Shown here: positions 18,954 through 27,080 of the stretch, piece after piece
How the letters are laid out: each line of letters starts with the position of its first letter
Numbering within the stretch: the first letter of the stretch is position 1
NCBI RefSeq assembly: GCF_000812945.1
Contig: NZ_JSYM01000002.1
Span: 62,001 to 126,000, forward strand
Length of the DNA: 64,000 nucleotides
Direction of reading: 5' to 3'
Source: Flavobacterium sp. AED
GTDB lineage: Bacteria; Bacteroidota; Bacteroidia; Flavobacteriales; Flavobacteriaceae
Program-made: the position numbers and the translations under genes
The notes under the pieces: generated by a model
Told to the model about the DNA's origin: nothing
What the model saw: only the letters and a program-made list of their open reading frames with translations
The model's database searches: none

Positions 18954-18986
18954 ATTCCCTAATTGAGCAATTAGGGAATTTTTTTA
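18954..18986 (+). terminator. Terminator-like hairpin directly before the GH2 gene (possible attenuator)
   Basis: ATTCCCTAATT and AATTAGGGAAT form a perfect 11-base stem with a GAGC loop (18954-18979), followed by seven T residues. It ends only about 33 bases before the GH2 start codon. No promoter fits between the hairpin and the gene, so transcription of GH2-GH27-GH5 would have to pass through it. That makes attenuation, or a mapped start within the last bases, the two options. Confidence 0.75.
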
Positions 18987-19018
18987 TTAAATTTTAATAG
19001 GGTTATAAATAGTTAAAA

Positions 19019-21883
19019 ATGAAAAAACGAAAAAAAATTACAGTATTGTTCTTTTTACTTCATTTTGTAATGTTCTCGCAATCTAAAGCAATAGTACAGG
19101 GAAGAGAACATATCTCAATTGATCGTAATTGGAAATTTGCATTTGGTCATCCATCAGATACAAAAAAAGATTTTAATACCGGAACGGCTTATTTTTCCTA
19201 TTTAGCAAAAGCAGGTTTTGGCGATGGAGCCGCTAGTGCTAATTTTGATGATCGATCTTGGCGAAATTTAAATGTTCCACATGATTGGGCTGTGGAACAG
19301 GATTTTAGTAGTAAAGCCAGTTTTAGTCATGGGTTTAAAGCGATTGGAAGAAACTTTCCAAACAAAACTATTGGCTGGTATCGCAAGAAAATAACCATCC
19401 CTGAGAGTGATTTAGGAAGGAGAATTTATATTGCTTTTGATGGGGTTTTTCGAAATTCAATTGTTTGGATAAATGGACATTATTTAGGAAATCAAGATAG
19501 TGGCTATTTAGGTTTTGAGTACGACATTACCGATTATATTAATTATGGAGGAGAAAATTCAATTGCAGTTCGCGTCGATGCAAGCATGGAAGAAGGTTGG
19601 TTTTATGAGGGTGCTGGAATTTATCGTCATGTTTGGTTGAATAAAACAAATAATCTGCATGTTCCTGTCAATGGTACTTTTGTGCAAACAAAAACTAAAG
19701 ATAAGGCAACAACAATAAATGCATTAGTTTCGGTTACAAATGAAGATAAAATTCCAAAATTCTTCAAAATTCTTCAAACTGTTTTTGATGCATCAGGAAA
19801 GAAAATATCAGAAAATACGATAAACTCATGCAGTTTAAAACCTAGAGAAGTAAAAGACTTTACTTCAGATATGAAGGTTCAAGATGCTAGACTTTGGTCA
19901 ATTGAAAATCCGTATTTATATAAAATGGTTACTTCAATTTATGAGGAGGATAAATTAGTAGATAACTACGAAACCACTTTTGGAATAAGAACAATTCGGT
20001 TTGATGCCAATGAAGGTTTTTTTCTTAATGGAAAACATCTTAAAATAAAAGGAACCAATAATCATCAAGATCATGCAGGAGTAGGGACAGCAATACCGGA
20101 TGCTTTGCAAGAGTTTAGAATTAAAACCTTAAAGTCATTTGGCAGTAATGCTTACAGATGTTCTCATAATCCGCCAACACCTGAATTATTAGATATCTGT
20201 GACCGCTTAGGGATGCTTGTTATTGATGAAAATCGTCTCATGGGAAGTACTCAAACTCAATTAGGAGATGTGAAAAAGTTGATTGAACGAGATAGAAATC
20301 ATCCTTCAATTATTAGCTGGAGTGTGGGAAATGAAGAGTGGGGAATTGAAAACAATATTGTTGGAGCCAGAATTGCAAGTACGATGCAGTCTTATGTTAA
20401 GTCAATTGATTCGACCAGATATGTAACTGCAGCATTTAGTGGAGGAATAGGTAGTGATGGAATTACGACTGTTATGGATTTGTTAGGAATCAATTATATC
20501 GTGAATAAAAGTACTGACGAACAACACAAATTATTTTCCAATCAATTTATTTGGGGAACCGAAGAAGGAAGTACTAATGCAACTCGTGGCGAGTATTATC
20601 GAGACAATAAAAAACACATTATGCCAGCTTATGATAAAGCGCCAAGCAGTAGTTTTATTAGTATAGAACAAGGCTGGAAACACTATAATTCACGGCCTTA
20701 TTTAGCGGGAATGTTTATCTGGACCGGTTTTGATTATCGTGGAGAACCAACTCCTTTTGAGTATCCTTCTGTAGGATCATATTTTGGTATGGTAGACCAA
20801 TGTGGTTTTTATAAAGACACTGCTTGGTATTTAAAAGCATGGTGGCAAGACGAGCCAGTTTTACATCTATTACCGCATTGGAATTGGGCTGGAAAAGAAA
20901 ATCAAGATATAGAAGTTTGGGCGTACAGTAATTGTGATGAAGTAGAACTTTTTTTAAACAAAAAAAGTTTAGGTAAAAAAACAGTTGAAAAAGACGGCCA
21001 TTTAGGGTGGAATGTAAAATATAATCCAGGAACTCTGGAAGCTATTGGATATAAAAACGGTAAAAAAAATCTAATCGATGTTGTAAAAACAACAGGAGTT
21101 GCTGTCAGTTTAAAATTAGAATCGGATAAAATTGTTCTTGACGCCAATAAAAATGATGTGGCTGTAATCAAGGCAAGTACACAGGACAAAAAAGGATTGC
21201 AAGTTCCTATTGCAGATGATGAAGTAACTTTTTCTATCACTGGACCTGCAGAAATAATTGGTGTTGGAAACGGAAATCCTACGTCATTAGAAGCAGATAA
21301 ATTTTTAGAAACGATTACAGTTTTGAATATTGAAAATCTTAAAGAGAAAGAAGTTGAAAGTATTAGTTCATTAGAACAAATAAAAGATAACATCGCGATT
21401 GTTTCATGGGAAAATGCTTTTAGAGAGGAAAGAGATAGTGTTTTTGGAAAAAAAGTAAAAGCAATCTTGTATAGAACTGATTTTGAATTGTCCTCAAATT
21501 ATAAGGAATCAATAATTACATTCTTTTATAATAGTTTGGGAAAACGGCAATCTATTTTTATTAATGGTAAACAAATAGCAAATGCAATTCCTGAAAATAA
21601 AAATGGAGACACATTTGTTTTGGACAAAACAATGCTGCGTTCAGGTAAAAATACCATTGCAATTCTTACCGAGCCATTATTAAAAGTAAAACCATGGGAT
21701 GTCATAAATCAAAATGCTGGTTCTATTCAAATTCTTACTTCGGCTGAACAATATAAGCGCAAATTATTTAATGGTTTGGCTCAAGTAATTATTCAAACGA
21801 CAGGAGAAGCAGGAGAAGTTAAACTTACTGCTACTTCAAAAGGATTAAAACAAGCAGTCATTTCTATTAAAACAATTAAATAA
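19019..21883 (+). CDS. GH2-family glycoside hydrolase (beta-galactosidase-like)
   Basis: A 954-residue exported enzyme with signal peptide MKKRKKITVLFFLLHFVMFSQS. Order of parts: jelly-roll sugar-binding domain (about 30-210, including WYRKKITIP), immunoglobulin-like domain (about 215-325), TIM barrel (about 326-610), then a DUF4982-like domain and C-terminal beta domains. Acid/base is E439 in SVGNEEWG; the nucleophile is E515 in WGTEEGS. GH2 covers beta-galactosidase, beta-mannosidase and beta-glucuronidase; the fold order and DUF4982 favour a beta-galactosidase-type enzyme, but the galactomannan context leaves beta-mannosidase possible. First of three genes spaced by 11 and 2 bases. Confidence 0.88.
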   Translation: MKKRKKITVLFFLLHFVMFSQSKAIVQGREHISIDRNWKFAFGHPSDTKKDFNTGTAYFSYLAKAGFGDGAASANFDDRSWRNLNVPHDWAVEQDFSSKASFSHGFKAIGRNFPNKTIGWYRKKITIPESDLGRRIYIAFDGVFRNSIVWINGHYLGNQDSGYLGFEYDITDYINYGGENSIAVRVDASMEEGWFYEGAGIYRHVWLNKTNNLHVPVNGTFVQTKTKDKATTINALVSVTNEDKIPKFFKILQTVFDASGKKISENTINSCSLKPREVKDFTSDMKVQDARLWSIENPYLYKMVTSIYEEDKLVDNYETTFGIRTIRFDANEGFFLNGKHLKIKGTNNHQDHAGVGTAIPDALQEFRIKTLKSFGSNAYRCSHNPPTPELLDICDRLGMLVIDENRLMGSTQTQLGDVKKLIERDRNHPSIISWSVGNEEWGIENNIVGARIASTMQSYVKSIDSTRYVTAAFSGGIGSDGITTVMDLLGINYIVNKSTDEQHKLFSNQFIWGTEEGSTNATRGEYYRDNKKHIMPAYDKAPSSSFISIEQGWKHYNSRPYLAGMFIWTGFDYRGEPTPFEYPSVGSYFGMVDQCGFYKDTAWYLKAWWQDEPVLHLLPHWNWAGKENQDIEVWAYSNCDEVELFLNKKSLGKKTVEKDGHLGWNVKYNPGTLEAIGYKNGKKNLIDVVKTTGVAVSLKLESDKIVLDANKNDVAVIKASTQDKKGLQVPIADDEVTFSITGPAEIIGVGNGNPTSLEADKFLETITVLNIENLKEKEVESISSLEQIKDNIAIVSWENAFREERDSVFGKKVKAILYRTDFELSSNYKESIITFFYNSLGKRQSIFINGKQIANAIPENKNGDTFVLDKTMLRSGKNTIAILTEPLLKVKPWDVINQNAGSIQILTSAEQYKRKLFNGLAQVIIQTTGEAGEVKLTATSKGLKQAVISIKTIK

Positions 21884-21894
21884 CACTACTTAAG

Positions 21895-23136
21895 ATGAAA
21901 AAAACAACAATAAATTTTCTATTATTACTTCTCCCTTTTATAGGCTTTAGCCAAGGAAATAAAGTTACTCAAATTGGTGGAAAATTCGATGGTCTTGCTA
22001 TGACTCCGCCTATGGGATGGAATTCCTGGAATACTTTCGAAACCAATATTGATGAAAAACTAATCAAAGAAACGGCAGATATTATGGTGACTTCGGGTAT
22101 GGAAGCGGCCGGTTACAATTACATAGTTCTTGATGATGGCTGGATGGCAAAAGAACGAGATAAAAACGGCAATCTTGTTGCTGATCCAGTAAAATTTCCA
22201 AGCGGTATAAAAGCATTAATTGATTATGTTCACTCGAAAGGATTGAAATTTGGATTGTATAATTGTGCAGGTACCAGCACTTGTGCCGGATATCCAGGAA
22301 CACGAGGATACGAATACCAAGACGCTAGGTTTTATGCTAGTTTAGGGATTGATTTCCTAAAATACGATTGGTGTAATACAGCAGGAATAAATGCTCCGGA
22401 AGCTTATGCCACTATGAGTAACGCACTTAAAACTGCGGGAAGACCTATAGTTTTTAGTCTTTGCGAATGGGGAGATAACAAGCCATGGGATTGGGCGAAG
22501 CCAATTGGGAATCTCTGGCGAATTTCAGGAGATATTTATCCTTGTTTTGATTGTGAGTTCCACCACGAAGAAGGAAATTGGTCGTCATGGGGATTTATGA
22601 AAATTCTCGAAATGCGCAAAGACATTCGTAAGTTTTCCGGACCAGATCATTGGAATGATTTTGACATGCTCGAAGTGGGTGATGGAATGACAAATACAGA
22701 AGACAAAGCTCATTTTACGATGTGGTCGATGATGGCTTCACCGCTTATTGCAGGAAATGATTTCAGAAAAATGTCAAAAGAAACATTGGCTATTTTAACC
22801 AACAAGGAATTGATTGCAGTGAACCAAGATAAATTAGGGATTCAAGGGTTTAAATATTCATCAGAAGATGGACTGGAAGTTTGGGTAAAACCGCTATCTG
22901 ATGATAATTGGGCAATCACTTTTGTAAACAGAAGCGATGTTACTAAAAAAGTAAATTTCGATTGGAAAAAACAACTCATAAAAGATGCCGATTTTAATTT
23001 AGAAGCAAATTTTAATACCACTTCTTATAAAATTAAAAACCTTTGGGAAAACAAAGAAGCAGGAAATACTAAAAAAGCTTTTGTTGCTAATTTAGCGTCG
23101 CACGATGTAATTACTTTGAAATTAATTAAAATATAA
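21895..23136 (+). CDS. GH27 alpha-galactosidase
   Basis: A 413-residue exported enzyme; signal peptide ends near GFSQG (residue 20-21). The GH27 start PPMGWNSWNTF (about 38-48) and DDGW (about 80-83) are intact. The nucleophile is D158 in KYDWC, and the acid/base aspartate lies in HWNDFDML (about 252-259). It removes alpha-1,6-linked galactose branches from galactomannan, opening the backbone to the GH5 and GH26 mannanases. It is 11 bases after the GH2 gene and 2 bases before the GH5 gene, so the three are made together. Strongest sign that the locus targets galactomannan rather than plain mannan. Confidence 0.93.
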   Translation: MKKTTINFLLLLLPFIGFSQGNKVTQIGGKFDGLAMTPPMGWNSWNTFETNIDEKLIKETADIMVTSGMEAAGYNYIVLDDGWMAKERDKNGNLVADPVKFPSGIKALIDYVHSKGLKFGLYNCAGTSTCAGYPGTRGYEYQDARFYASLGIDFLKYDWCNTAGINAPEAYATMSNALKTAGRPIVFSLCEWGDNKPWDWAKPIGNLWRISGDIYPCFDCEFHHEEGNWSSWGFMKILEMRKDIRKFSGPDHWNDFDMLEVGDGMTNTEDKAHFTMWSMMASPLIAGNDFRKMSKETLAILTNKELIAVNQDKLGIQGFKYSSEDGLEVWVKPLSDDNWAITFVNRSDVTKKVNFDWKKQLIKDADFNLEANFNTTSYKIKNLWENKEAGNTKKAFVANLASHDVITLKLIKI

Positions 23137-23138
23137 AG

Positions 23139-24104
23139 ATGAATGTAAAATCTAAAATTATAATACTATTGTTTTTGTTTTGTTGCTATTTTTCTAATGC
23201 TCAATTTGTAAAACATCATGGGCAGTTGCAAGTTGTAGGAACACAATTGGTAGACAAAAACGGAGAAGCTGTCGTGCTTCGCGGTCTGAGTTTTGGCTGG
23301 CATAGTTTCTGGCCTAGATTCTATAATGAACTAGCAGTAAATTGGTTGAAAAAAGATTTCAAATGCAATGTAGTACGAGCTGCTATGGGCATTGAAGTGG
23401 GAGATAGGTCTTATATAAAAGAACCCGTTTTTTCGAAAGAAAAAATAGAAGCAGTTGTAAATGGCGCTATTAAATCTGGAATTTATGTGATTATAGATTG
23501 GCACAGTCATAATATTAATCTAAAGGAATCGAAGGAATTTTTTGCAGAAATGTCAAAGAAATACGGTAAATATCCAAATGTGATTTATGAAGTTTACAAT
23601 GAACCGGATTATGAAACTTGGGAGGAAGTAAAAAGCTATTCTGAAGAAGTGATCAAAGTAATTAGGGAGAATGACCCAGATAATATTATTCTTGTGGGTT
23701 GCCCGCATTGGGATCAGGATATTCATCTTCCTGCTGCAAATCCTATAAAGGGCTATGATAATTTAATGTACACGATGCATTTTTATGCAGGCACGCATGG
23801 AAAATGGTTGCGGGACAGAACCGATGAAGCTATAAAAAGCGGATTGCCGGTCTTTGTTTCAGAATCTGCCGGAATGGAAGCTACTGGTGACGGGCCTTTG
23901 AATTACGTGTCTTGGCAAGAATATATTGATTGGATGGAAGCTAGAAAATTAAGTTGGATTACTTGGTCCGTTTCTGATAAAGAGGAGAGTTGTTCTATTC
24001 TAAAAAAATCTGCCAATTCAGAAGGTAATTGGAAAGAGGAGGACCTGAAAGAATCAGGAATAAAGGTTCGGGAACTTTTGCGAAAGTACGCTGTCAAAAA
24101 ATAA
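23139..24104 (+). CDS. GH5 (subfamily 2-like) endo-beta-1,4-glycanase
   Basis: A 321-residue exported enzyme with signal peptide MNVKSKIIILLFLFCCYFSN. It has the cellulase-type GH5 motifs LRGLSFGWH (about 48-55), VIIDWHSH (about 117-124), YEVYNEPD with acid/base E155, and VFVSESAG with nucleophile E242. The spacing and VxSESAG ending resemble GH5_2 endoglucanases, distinct from the GH5_7 mannanase at 1606. Activity on the mixed glucomannan backbone is plausible; a purely cellulolytic role is less likely here. The hairpin terminator at 24112 closes the operon. Confidence 0.85.
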   Translation: MNVKSKIIILLFLFCCYFSNAQFVKHHGQLQVVGTQLVDKNGEAVVLRGLSFGWHSFWPRFYNELAVNWLKKDFKCNVVRAAMGIEVGDRSYIKEPVFSKEKIEAVVNGAIKSGIYVIIDWHSHNINLKESKEFFAEMSKKYGKYPNVIYEVYNEPDYETWEEVKSYSEEVIKVIRENDPDNIILVGCPHWDQDIHLPAANPIKGYDNLMYTMHFYAGTHGKWLRDRTDEAIKSGLPVFVSESAGMEATGDGPLNYVSWQEYIDWMEARKLSWITWSVSDKEESCSILKKSANSEGNWKEEDLKESGIKVRELLRKYAVKK

Positions 24105-24111
24105 TTCATTA

Positions 24112-24142
24112 AAACTCTGAACGCAAGTTTGGAGTTTTTTTT
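24112..24142 (+). terminator. Terminator with GCAA loop after the GH2-GH27-GH5 operon
   Basis: AAACTCTGAAC and GTTTGGAGTTT pair around GCAA, using two U-G wobble pairs in the middle, and are followed by T residues. The hairpin is the same as the one at 27029 except for two changes that still allow pairing. Confidence 0.82.
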
Positions 24143-24327
24143 TAAGCAATTTTTAAGCGAATATAAGATTCAAAAGTAAACGGTTTGATTAGATTTGGTA
24201 AAATTATTATTGATTTTAAATTTAAATGATTTTATATGTAATTTATGATAATTTGAAGCGTTATTAACGAAATTGAGTTTATAATTATAAAAAATAAGTA
24301 ATAGTATTGAATTATAAAAATTAAATT

Positions 24328-24747
24328 ATGAATAGAAAAGAGTTTTTTGCAAGAGTAGGATTTGGAGCTGCTGCAGTTTTATTGCCAGCTTGTGTTGCCG
24401 GATTAGCAACAAGTTGTTCCAGCGATGGAACAACGTCAGGGACAACAACTGGAGTAGATTTTACTGTGGATGTGAGTTCAGGAACTTTGGCTACGAATGG
24501 AGGATTTATGGTTTCGCAAGGAATTGTTATTGCCAGAACACTAGCAGGAGATTTTATAGCAGTTTCGGCTTCATGCACACATGAGGGAACAAGTGTGAAT
24601 TATAATTCAAGCGGAAATAAATTTGTTTGTCCAAATCATGGTGCACAATTTAGTAGTACAGGAACTGTAACTTTAGGTCCGGCAACCCGTAATTTGACAA
24701 AATACAATACTTCATTAAGCGGAAGCACGCTAAGGATTTTTTCATAA
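24328..24747 (+). CDS. Rieske [2Fe-2S] domain protein, exported
   Basis: A 139-residue protein. Residues 1-30 form an export signal (ARVGFGAAAVLLPACVAGLATSC) with possible lipidation at C22 or C30. The Rieske cluster-binding motifs are CTH (C83, H85) and CPNH (C101, H104), inside a short beta-domain (about 45-139). It has no oxygenase or cytochrome partner domain, so it is a stand-alone electron carrier of the envelope. It heads a run of five small exported-protein genes in one direction. Function beyond electron transfer is not known. Confidence 0.85.
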   Translation: MNRKEFFARVGFGAAAVLLPACVAGLATSCSSDGTTSGTTTGVDFTVDVSSGTLATNGGFMVSQGIVIARTLAGDFIAVSASCTHEGTSVNYNSSGNKFVCPNHGAQFSSTGTVTLGPATRNLTKYNTSLSGSTLRIFS

Positions 24748-24824
24748 TAACTCTCGGTTATCGAAAATCGATCTTTTTAATTTTTGAATAAAATAATCAA
24801 GGAATTAATAACCATTTAAATAAA

Positions 24825-25226
24825 ATGATGAGTAAAAAAGTAAAAATAATTTTTGTTTCACTGATTGTAATTGCAGTTGTTGGATTATTGGGATATAATT
24901 ATGTAATGCATGGCGGCGAAAGAAATTTAACTACAGAAAAGACTGATTTCACTGTTACCTCTGCAGATATTACTGCTGAATTCACAAAAAATATAGATGC
25001 ATCAAATAAAAAATACCTAGAAAAAGCGGTTGCAATAACAGGAATAATTACTAGTGTGAATGCAACTGAGGTTATAATAGACAATACTATTATTTGTAAT
25101 TTAAAAAAACTGGATTCTTCCACTAAAAAAGGCCAAACTGTAACCGTAAAAGGTAGAATTGTTGGCTATGATGATTTAATGGGAGAATTAAAACTGGATC
25201 AATGTTTTATAATAATTAATAATTAA
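24825..25226 (+). CDS. Membrane-anchored OB-fold protein (tRNA_anti-like domain)
   Basis: A 133-residue protein. Residues 5-26 are a single membrane helix (KIIFVSLIVIAVVGLLGYNY), and the rest lies outside the inner membrane. The C-terminal part (about 60-133) with AVAITGIITSV, TVTVKGRIVGYDD and KLDQCFII fits the tRNA_anti-like OB fold found in exported Bacteroidetes proteins, which need not bind nucleic acid. Its stop is 5 bases before the next start, so it is co-transcribed with the DUF5777 gene. Role unknown; perhaps binding of a partner or cofactor of the redox module. Confidence 0.75.
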   Translation: MMSKKVKIIFVSLIVIAVVGLLGYNYVMHGGERNLTTEKTDFTVTSADITAEFTKNIDASNKKYLEKAVAITGIITSVNATEVIIDNTIICNLKKLDSSTKKGQTVTVKGRIVGYDDLMGELKLDQCFIIINN

Positions 25227-25231
25227 ATTAA

Positions 25232-26101
25232 ATGAGAATGAAAAACTTTTTAGGTTTTGTGTTTATGTTTTTTATGGTTGGACATGTCTTTGCACAAGAT
25301 GATTTATTAAATCAGTTGGATACTGTTAAATCAAAAGAAAAGCAAATTGAAACGTCCGCTTTCAAAGGGTTACAAATAGTCAACATGCAATCGACCAAAT
25401 TACCGACAAAAGGAGAGTGGTATATGGTTGTTTCACACCGTTTTGGGGATTTGACTAAAGGGCTGGATAATTTTTTTGGATTGGATAATGCCTACACAAA
25501 AATTGGTGGAATCTATGGAGCAACCGATTGGTTATCATTAGGTTTTTCAAGACAAACGTATAATAAAACCTATGAGTTAACCGCAAAATATAAATTGGCA
25601 AATCAAGAAATAAATGGTTTTCCGGTAACTATAGTTGGTTATAATACGATGGATATTAATAGTGCTTTGAAAACGTCTCAATATCCGTATTTAAAATTCA
25701 ATAACAGATTAGCTTTTACAACTCAAATACTAGTTTCCAGAAAGTTTACAGATAAGTTTTCATTAGAAATGGCACCAATTTATGTTCATAAAAACTTATA
25801 TGAAGGAGGATTAGAACAAAAAGATCTTTTGCTGGCAGGTGTTGGTGCGAGATATAAAATAGCCAAAAGATTAAGTGTGAATCTGGAATATGCAGCACGA
25901 GTAAATATGCCTGAAAATTTTGTGTCTCCTTATCATAATCCACTTTCAGTAGGTCTTGATATTGAAACTGGAGGTCACGTTTTTCAACTGGTTTTCTCCA
26001 ATAGCCAACCTATGAATGATGTTGCGGTATTCTCTAATACAGCGGGAGATTGGAATGGTGGAAGTATTTATTTTGGATTTAATATGTACCGCGTTTTTTA
26101 A
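25232..26101 (+). CDS. DUF5777-type beta-barrel protein
   Basis: A 289-residue exported protein; signal peptide ends at HVFAQD (about residue 22). An ATG at 25238 is an alternative start. It has alternating hydrophobic strands typical of outer-membrane barrels (WYMVVSHRFGDL, WLSLGFSRQTYNKTYEL) and ends in aromatic FGFNMYRVF, the usual outer-membrane signature. I recognise it as like the DUF5777 family; members sit beside cytochrome and YceI genes. Its role in that setting is unknown; it may be a small porin or an anchor. Confidence 0.78.
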   Translation: MRMKNFLGFVFMFFMVGHVFAQDDLLNQLDTVKSKEKQIETSAFKGLQIVNMQSTKLPTKGEWYMVVSHRFGDLTKGLDNFFGLDNAYTKIGGIYGATDWLSLGFSRQTYNKTYELTAKYKLANQEINGFPVTIVGYNTMDINSALKTSQYPYLKFNNRLAFTTQILVSRKFTDKFSLEMAPIYVHKNLYEGGLEQKDLLLAGVGARYKIAKRLSVNLEYAARVNMPENFVSPYHNPLSVGLDIETGGHVFQLVFSNSQPMNDVAVFSNTAGDWNGGSIYFGFNMYRVF

Positions 26102-26119
26102 AAGTTAAAAGAATAAATT

Positions 26120-26461
26120 ATGAAAAAGATAAAAATATTTTTAATGATTATTGGTACTGTATTTGTAGTTTCATGCGAATCGAATACGTATGATCAGATT
26201 TCAGTTCCTGTTACTAATCCAACCTATGTTGCAAATGTGCAACCAGTGATTAGAGCAAATTGTACCGGTTGCCATAACTCAGGTGGTCAATTCCCTAATT
26301 TAGGAACTTATGACCAGTTAAAGACGGCTATTGTAACCGGAAAGGTAATATGTAAAATTGATGGTTCATGCGGATCCATAATGCCTACAGGAGGTAAAAT
26401 GCCACAAGGAACAATAGATATGATTAAGTTATGGACAGCTAATGGTTTTATAAATCAATAA
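26120..26461 (+). CDS. Monohaem c-type cytochrome lipoprotein
   Basis: A 113-residue protein with lipobox VVSC (C19). One haem attachment site, CTGCH (C48-H52), is present; a methionine near the C-terminal side (IMPTGGKMP, about 87-95) can be the second ligand. Two more cysteines (C78, C84) lie between, possibly a disulfide. The overall plan is that of small cytochromes/cytochrome-like domains that sense or carry one electron outside the cell membrane. It lies 18 bases after the barrel gene and 5 before the YceI gene. Confidence 0.85.
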   Translation: MKKIKIFLMIIGTVFVVSCESNTYDQISVPVTNPTYVANVQPVIRANCTGCHNSGGQFPNLGTYDQLKTAIVTGKVICKIDGSCGSIMPTGGKMPQGTIDMIKLWTANGFINQ

Positions 26462-26466
26462 AAATT

Positions 26467-27012
26467 ATGAAAAAAATAGCGTTTTTTGGATTGTTGGTTT
26501 TTGTAGGGAATGTGATGTTTTCTCAAAAAGTGATGACGCGTACAGGAGAAATAAAATTTGAAGCTTCAATGCCTGCTTTTGAAGAAATAGCCGCCAAAAA
26601 TAATACGGTATCGTGTATTCTTGATGAATCTACAGGAGATTTTGTTGCATTGGCTTTGGTGAAAGCATTTAAGTTTAAAGCTCCTTTAATGGAAGAGCAT
26701 TTTAATGAAAATTATATCGAATCATCTAAGTTTCCCAAGTCAACTTTTAAAGGGAAAATTTTAAATTTTGATGCTTCAAAATTGTCGGCAGCAAAGACAG
26801 TATATGATTTAGAAGGAGATTTAACTTTGCATGGCGTTACTAAGAAAATCAAAACTAAAATTACTTTGGTTGGAACTGCAGATAAAGTTAATGTTACAAG
26901 TAATTTTTTAGTAAAACCGCAGGATTACAATATTGAGATTCCTAGTCTCGTGAAAAATAAGATTGCTGAAAACGTTAAAATTGCAATTAATTTTATCCTT
27001 CAGCCGAAATAG
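26467..27012 (+). CDS. YceI-family lipocalin-like protein
   Basis: A 181-residue exported protein with signal peptide to about residue 19 (NVMFSQ). The rest matches YceI: KVMTRTGEIKFEASMP at the start, FPKSTFKGKI, and LEGDLTLHGVTKKIKTKITL, which are family hallmarks. YceI proteins bind long isoprenoid lipids such as quinones in a closed beta-barrel. Together with a Rieske protein and a cytochrome this hints at quinone-linked electron flow in the envelope. Last gene of the operon; a terminator follows at 27029. Confidence 0.9.
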   Translation: MKKIAFFGLLVFVGNVMFSQKVMTRTGEIKFEASMPAFEEIAAKNNTVSCILDESTGDFVALALVKAFKFKAPLMEEHFNENYIESSKFPKSTFKGKILNFDASKLSAAKTVYDLEGDLTLHGVTKKIKTKITLVGTADKVNVTSNFLVKPQDYNIEIPSLVKNKIAENVKIAINFILQPK

Positions 27013-27028
27013 ATTGTAGTGCATGAAT

Positions 27029-27061
27029 AAAAAACTCCAAACGCAAGTTTGGAGTTTTTTT
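27029..27061. terminator. Bidirectional terminator between convergent operons
   Basis: AAAAACTCCAAAC and GTTTGGAGTTTTT form a perfect stem around GCAA. T runs lie on the 3' side on both strands, so it serves the YceI gene and the convergent aminotransferase gene. It is a near-copy of the hairpin at 24112. Confidence 0.88.
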
Positions 27062-27080
27062 ATGATATAAAATAGATGGA

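Noticed and set aside
20902..21393. Open frame of 163 codons on the minus strand inside the GH2 gene
   Set aside because: It lies wholly inside a well-supported gene, has no family motif and shows Ser/Phe-rich composition typical of antisense frames.
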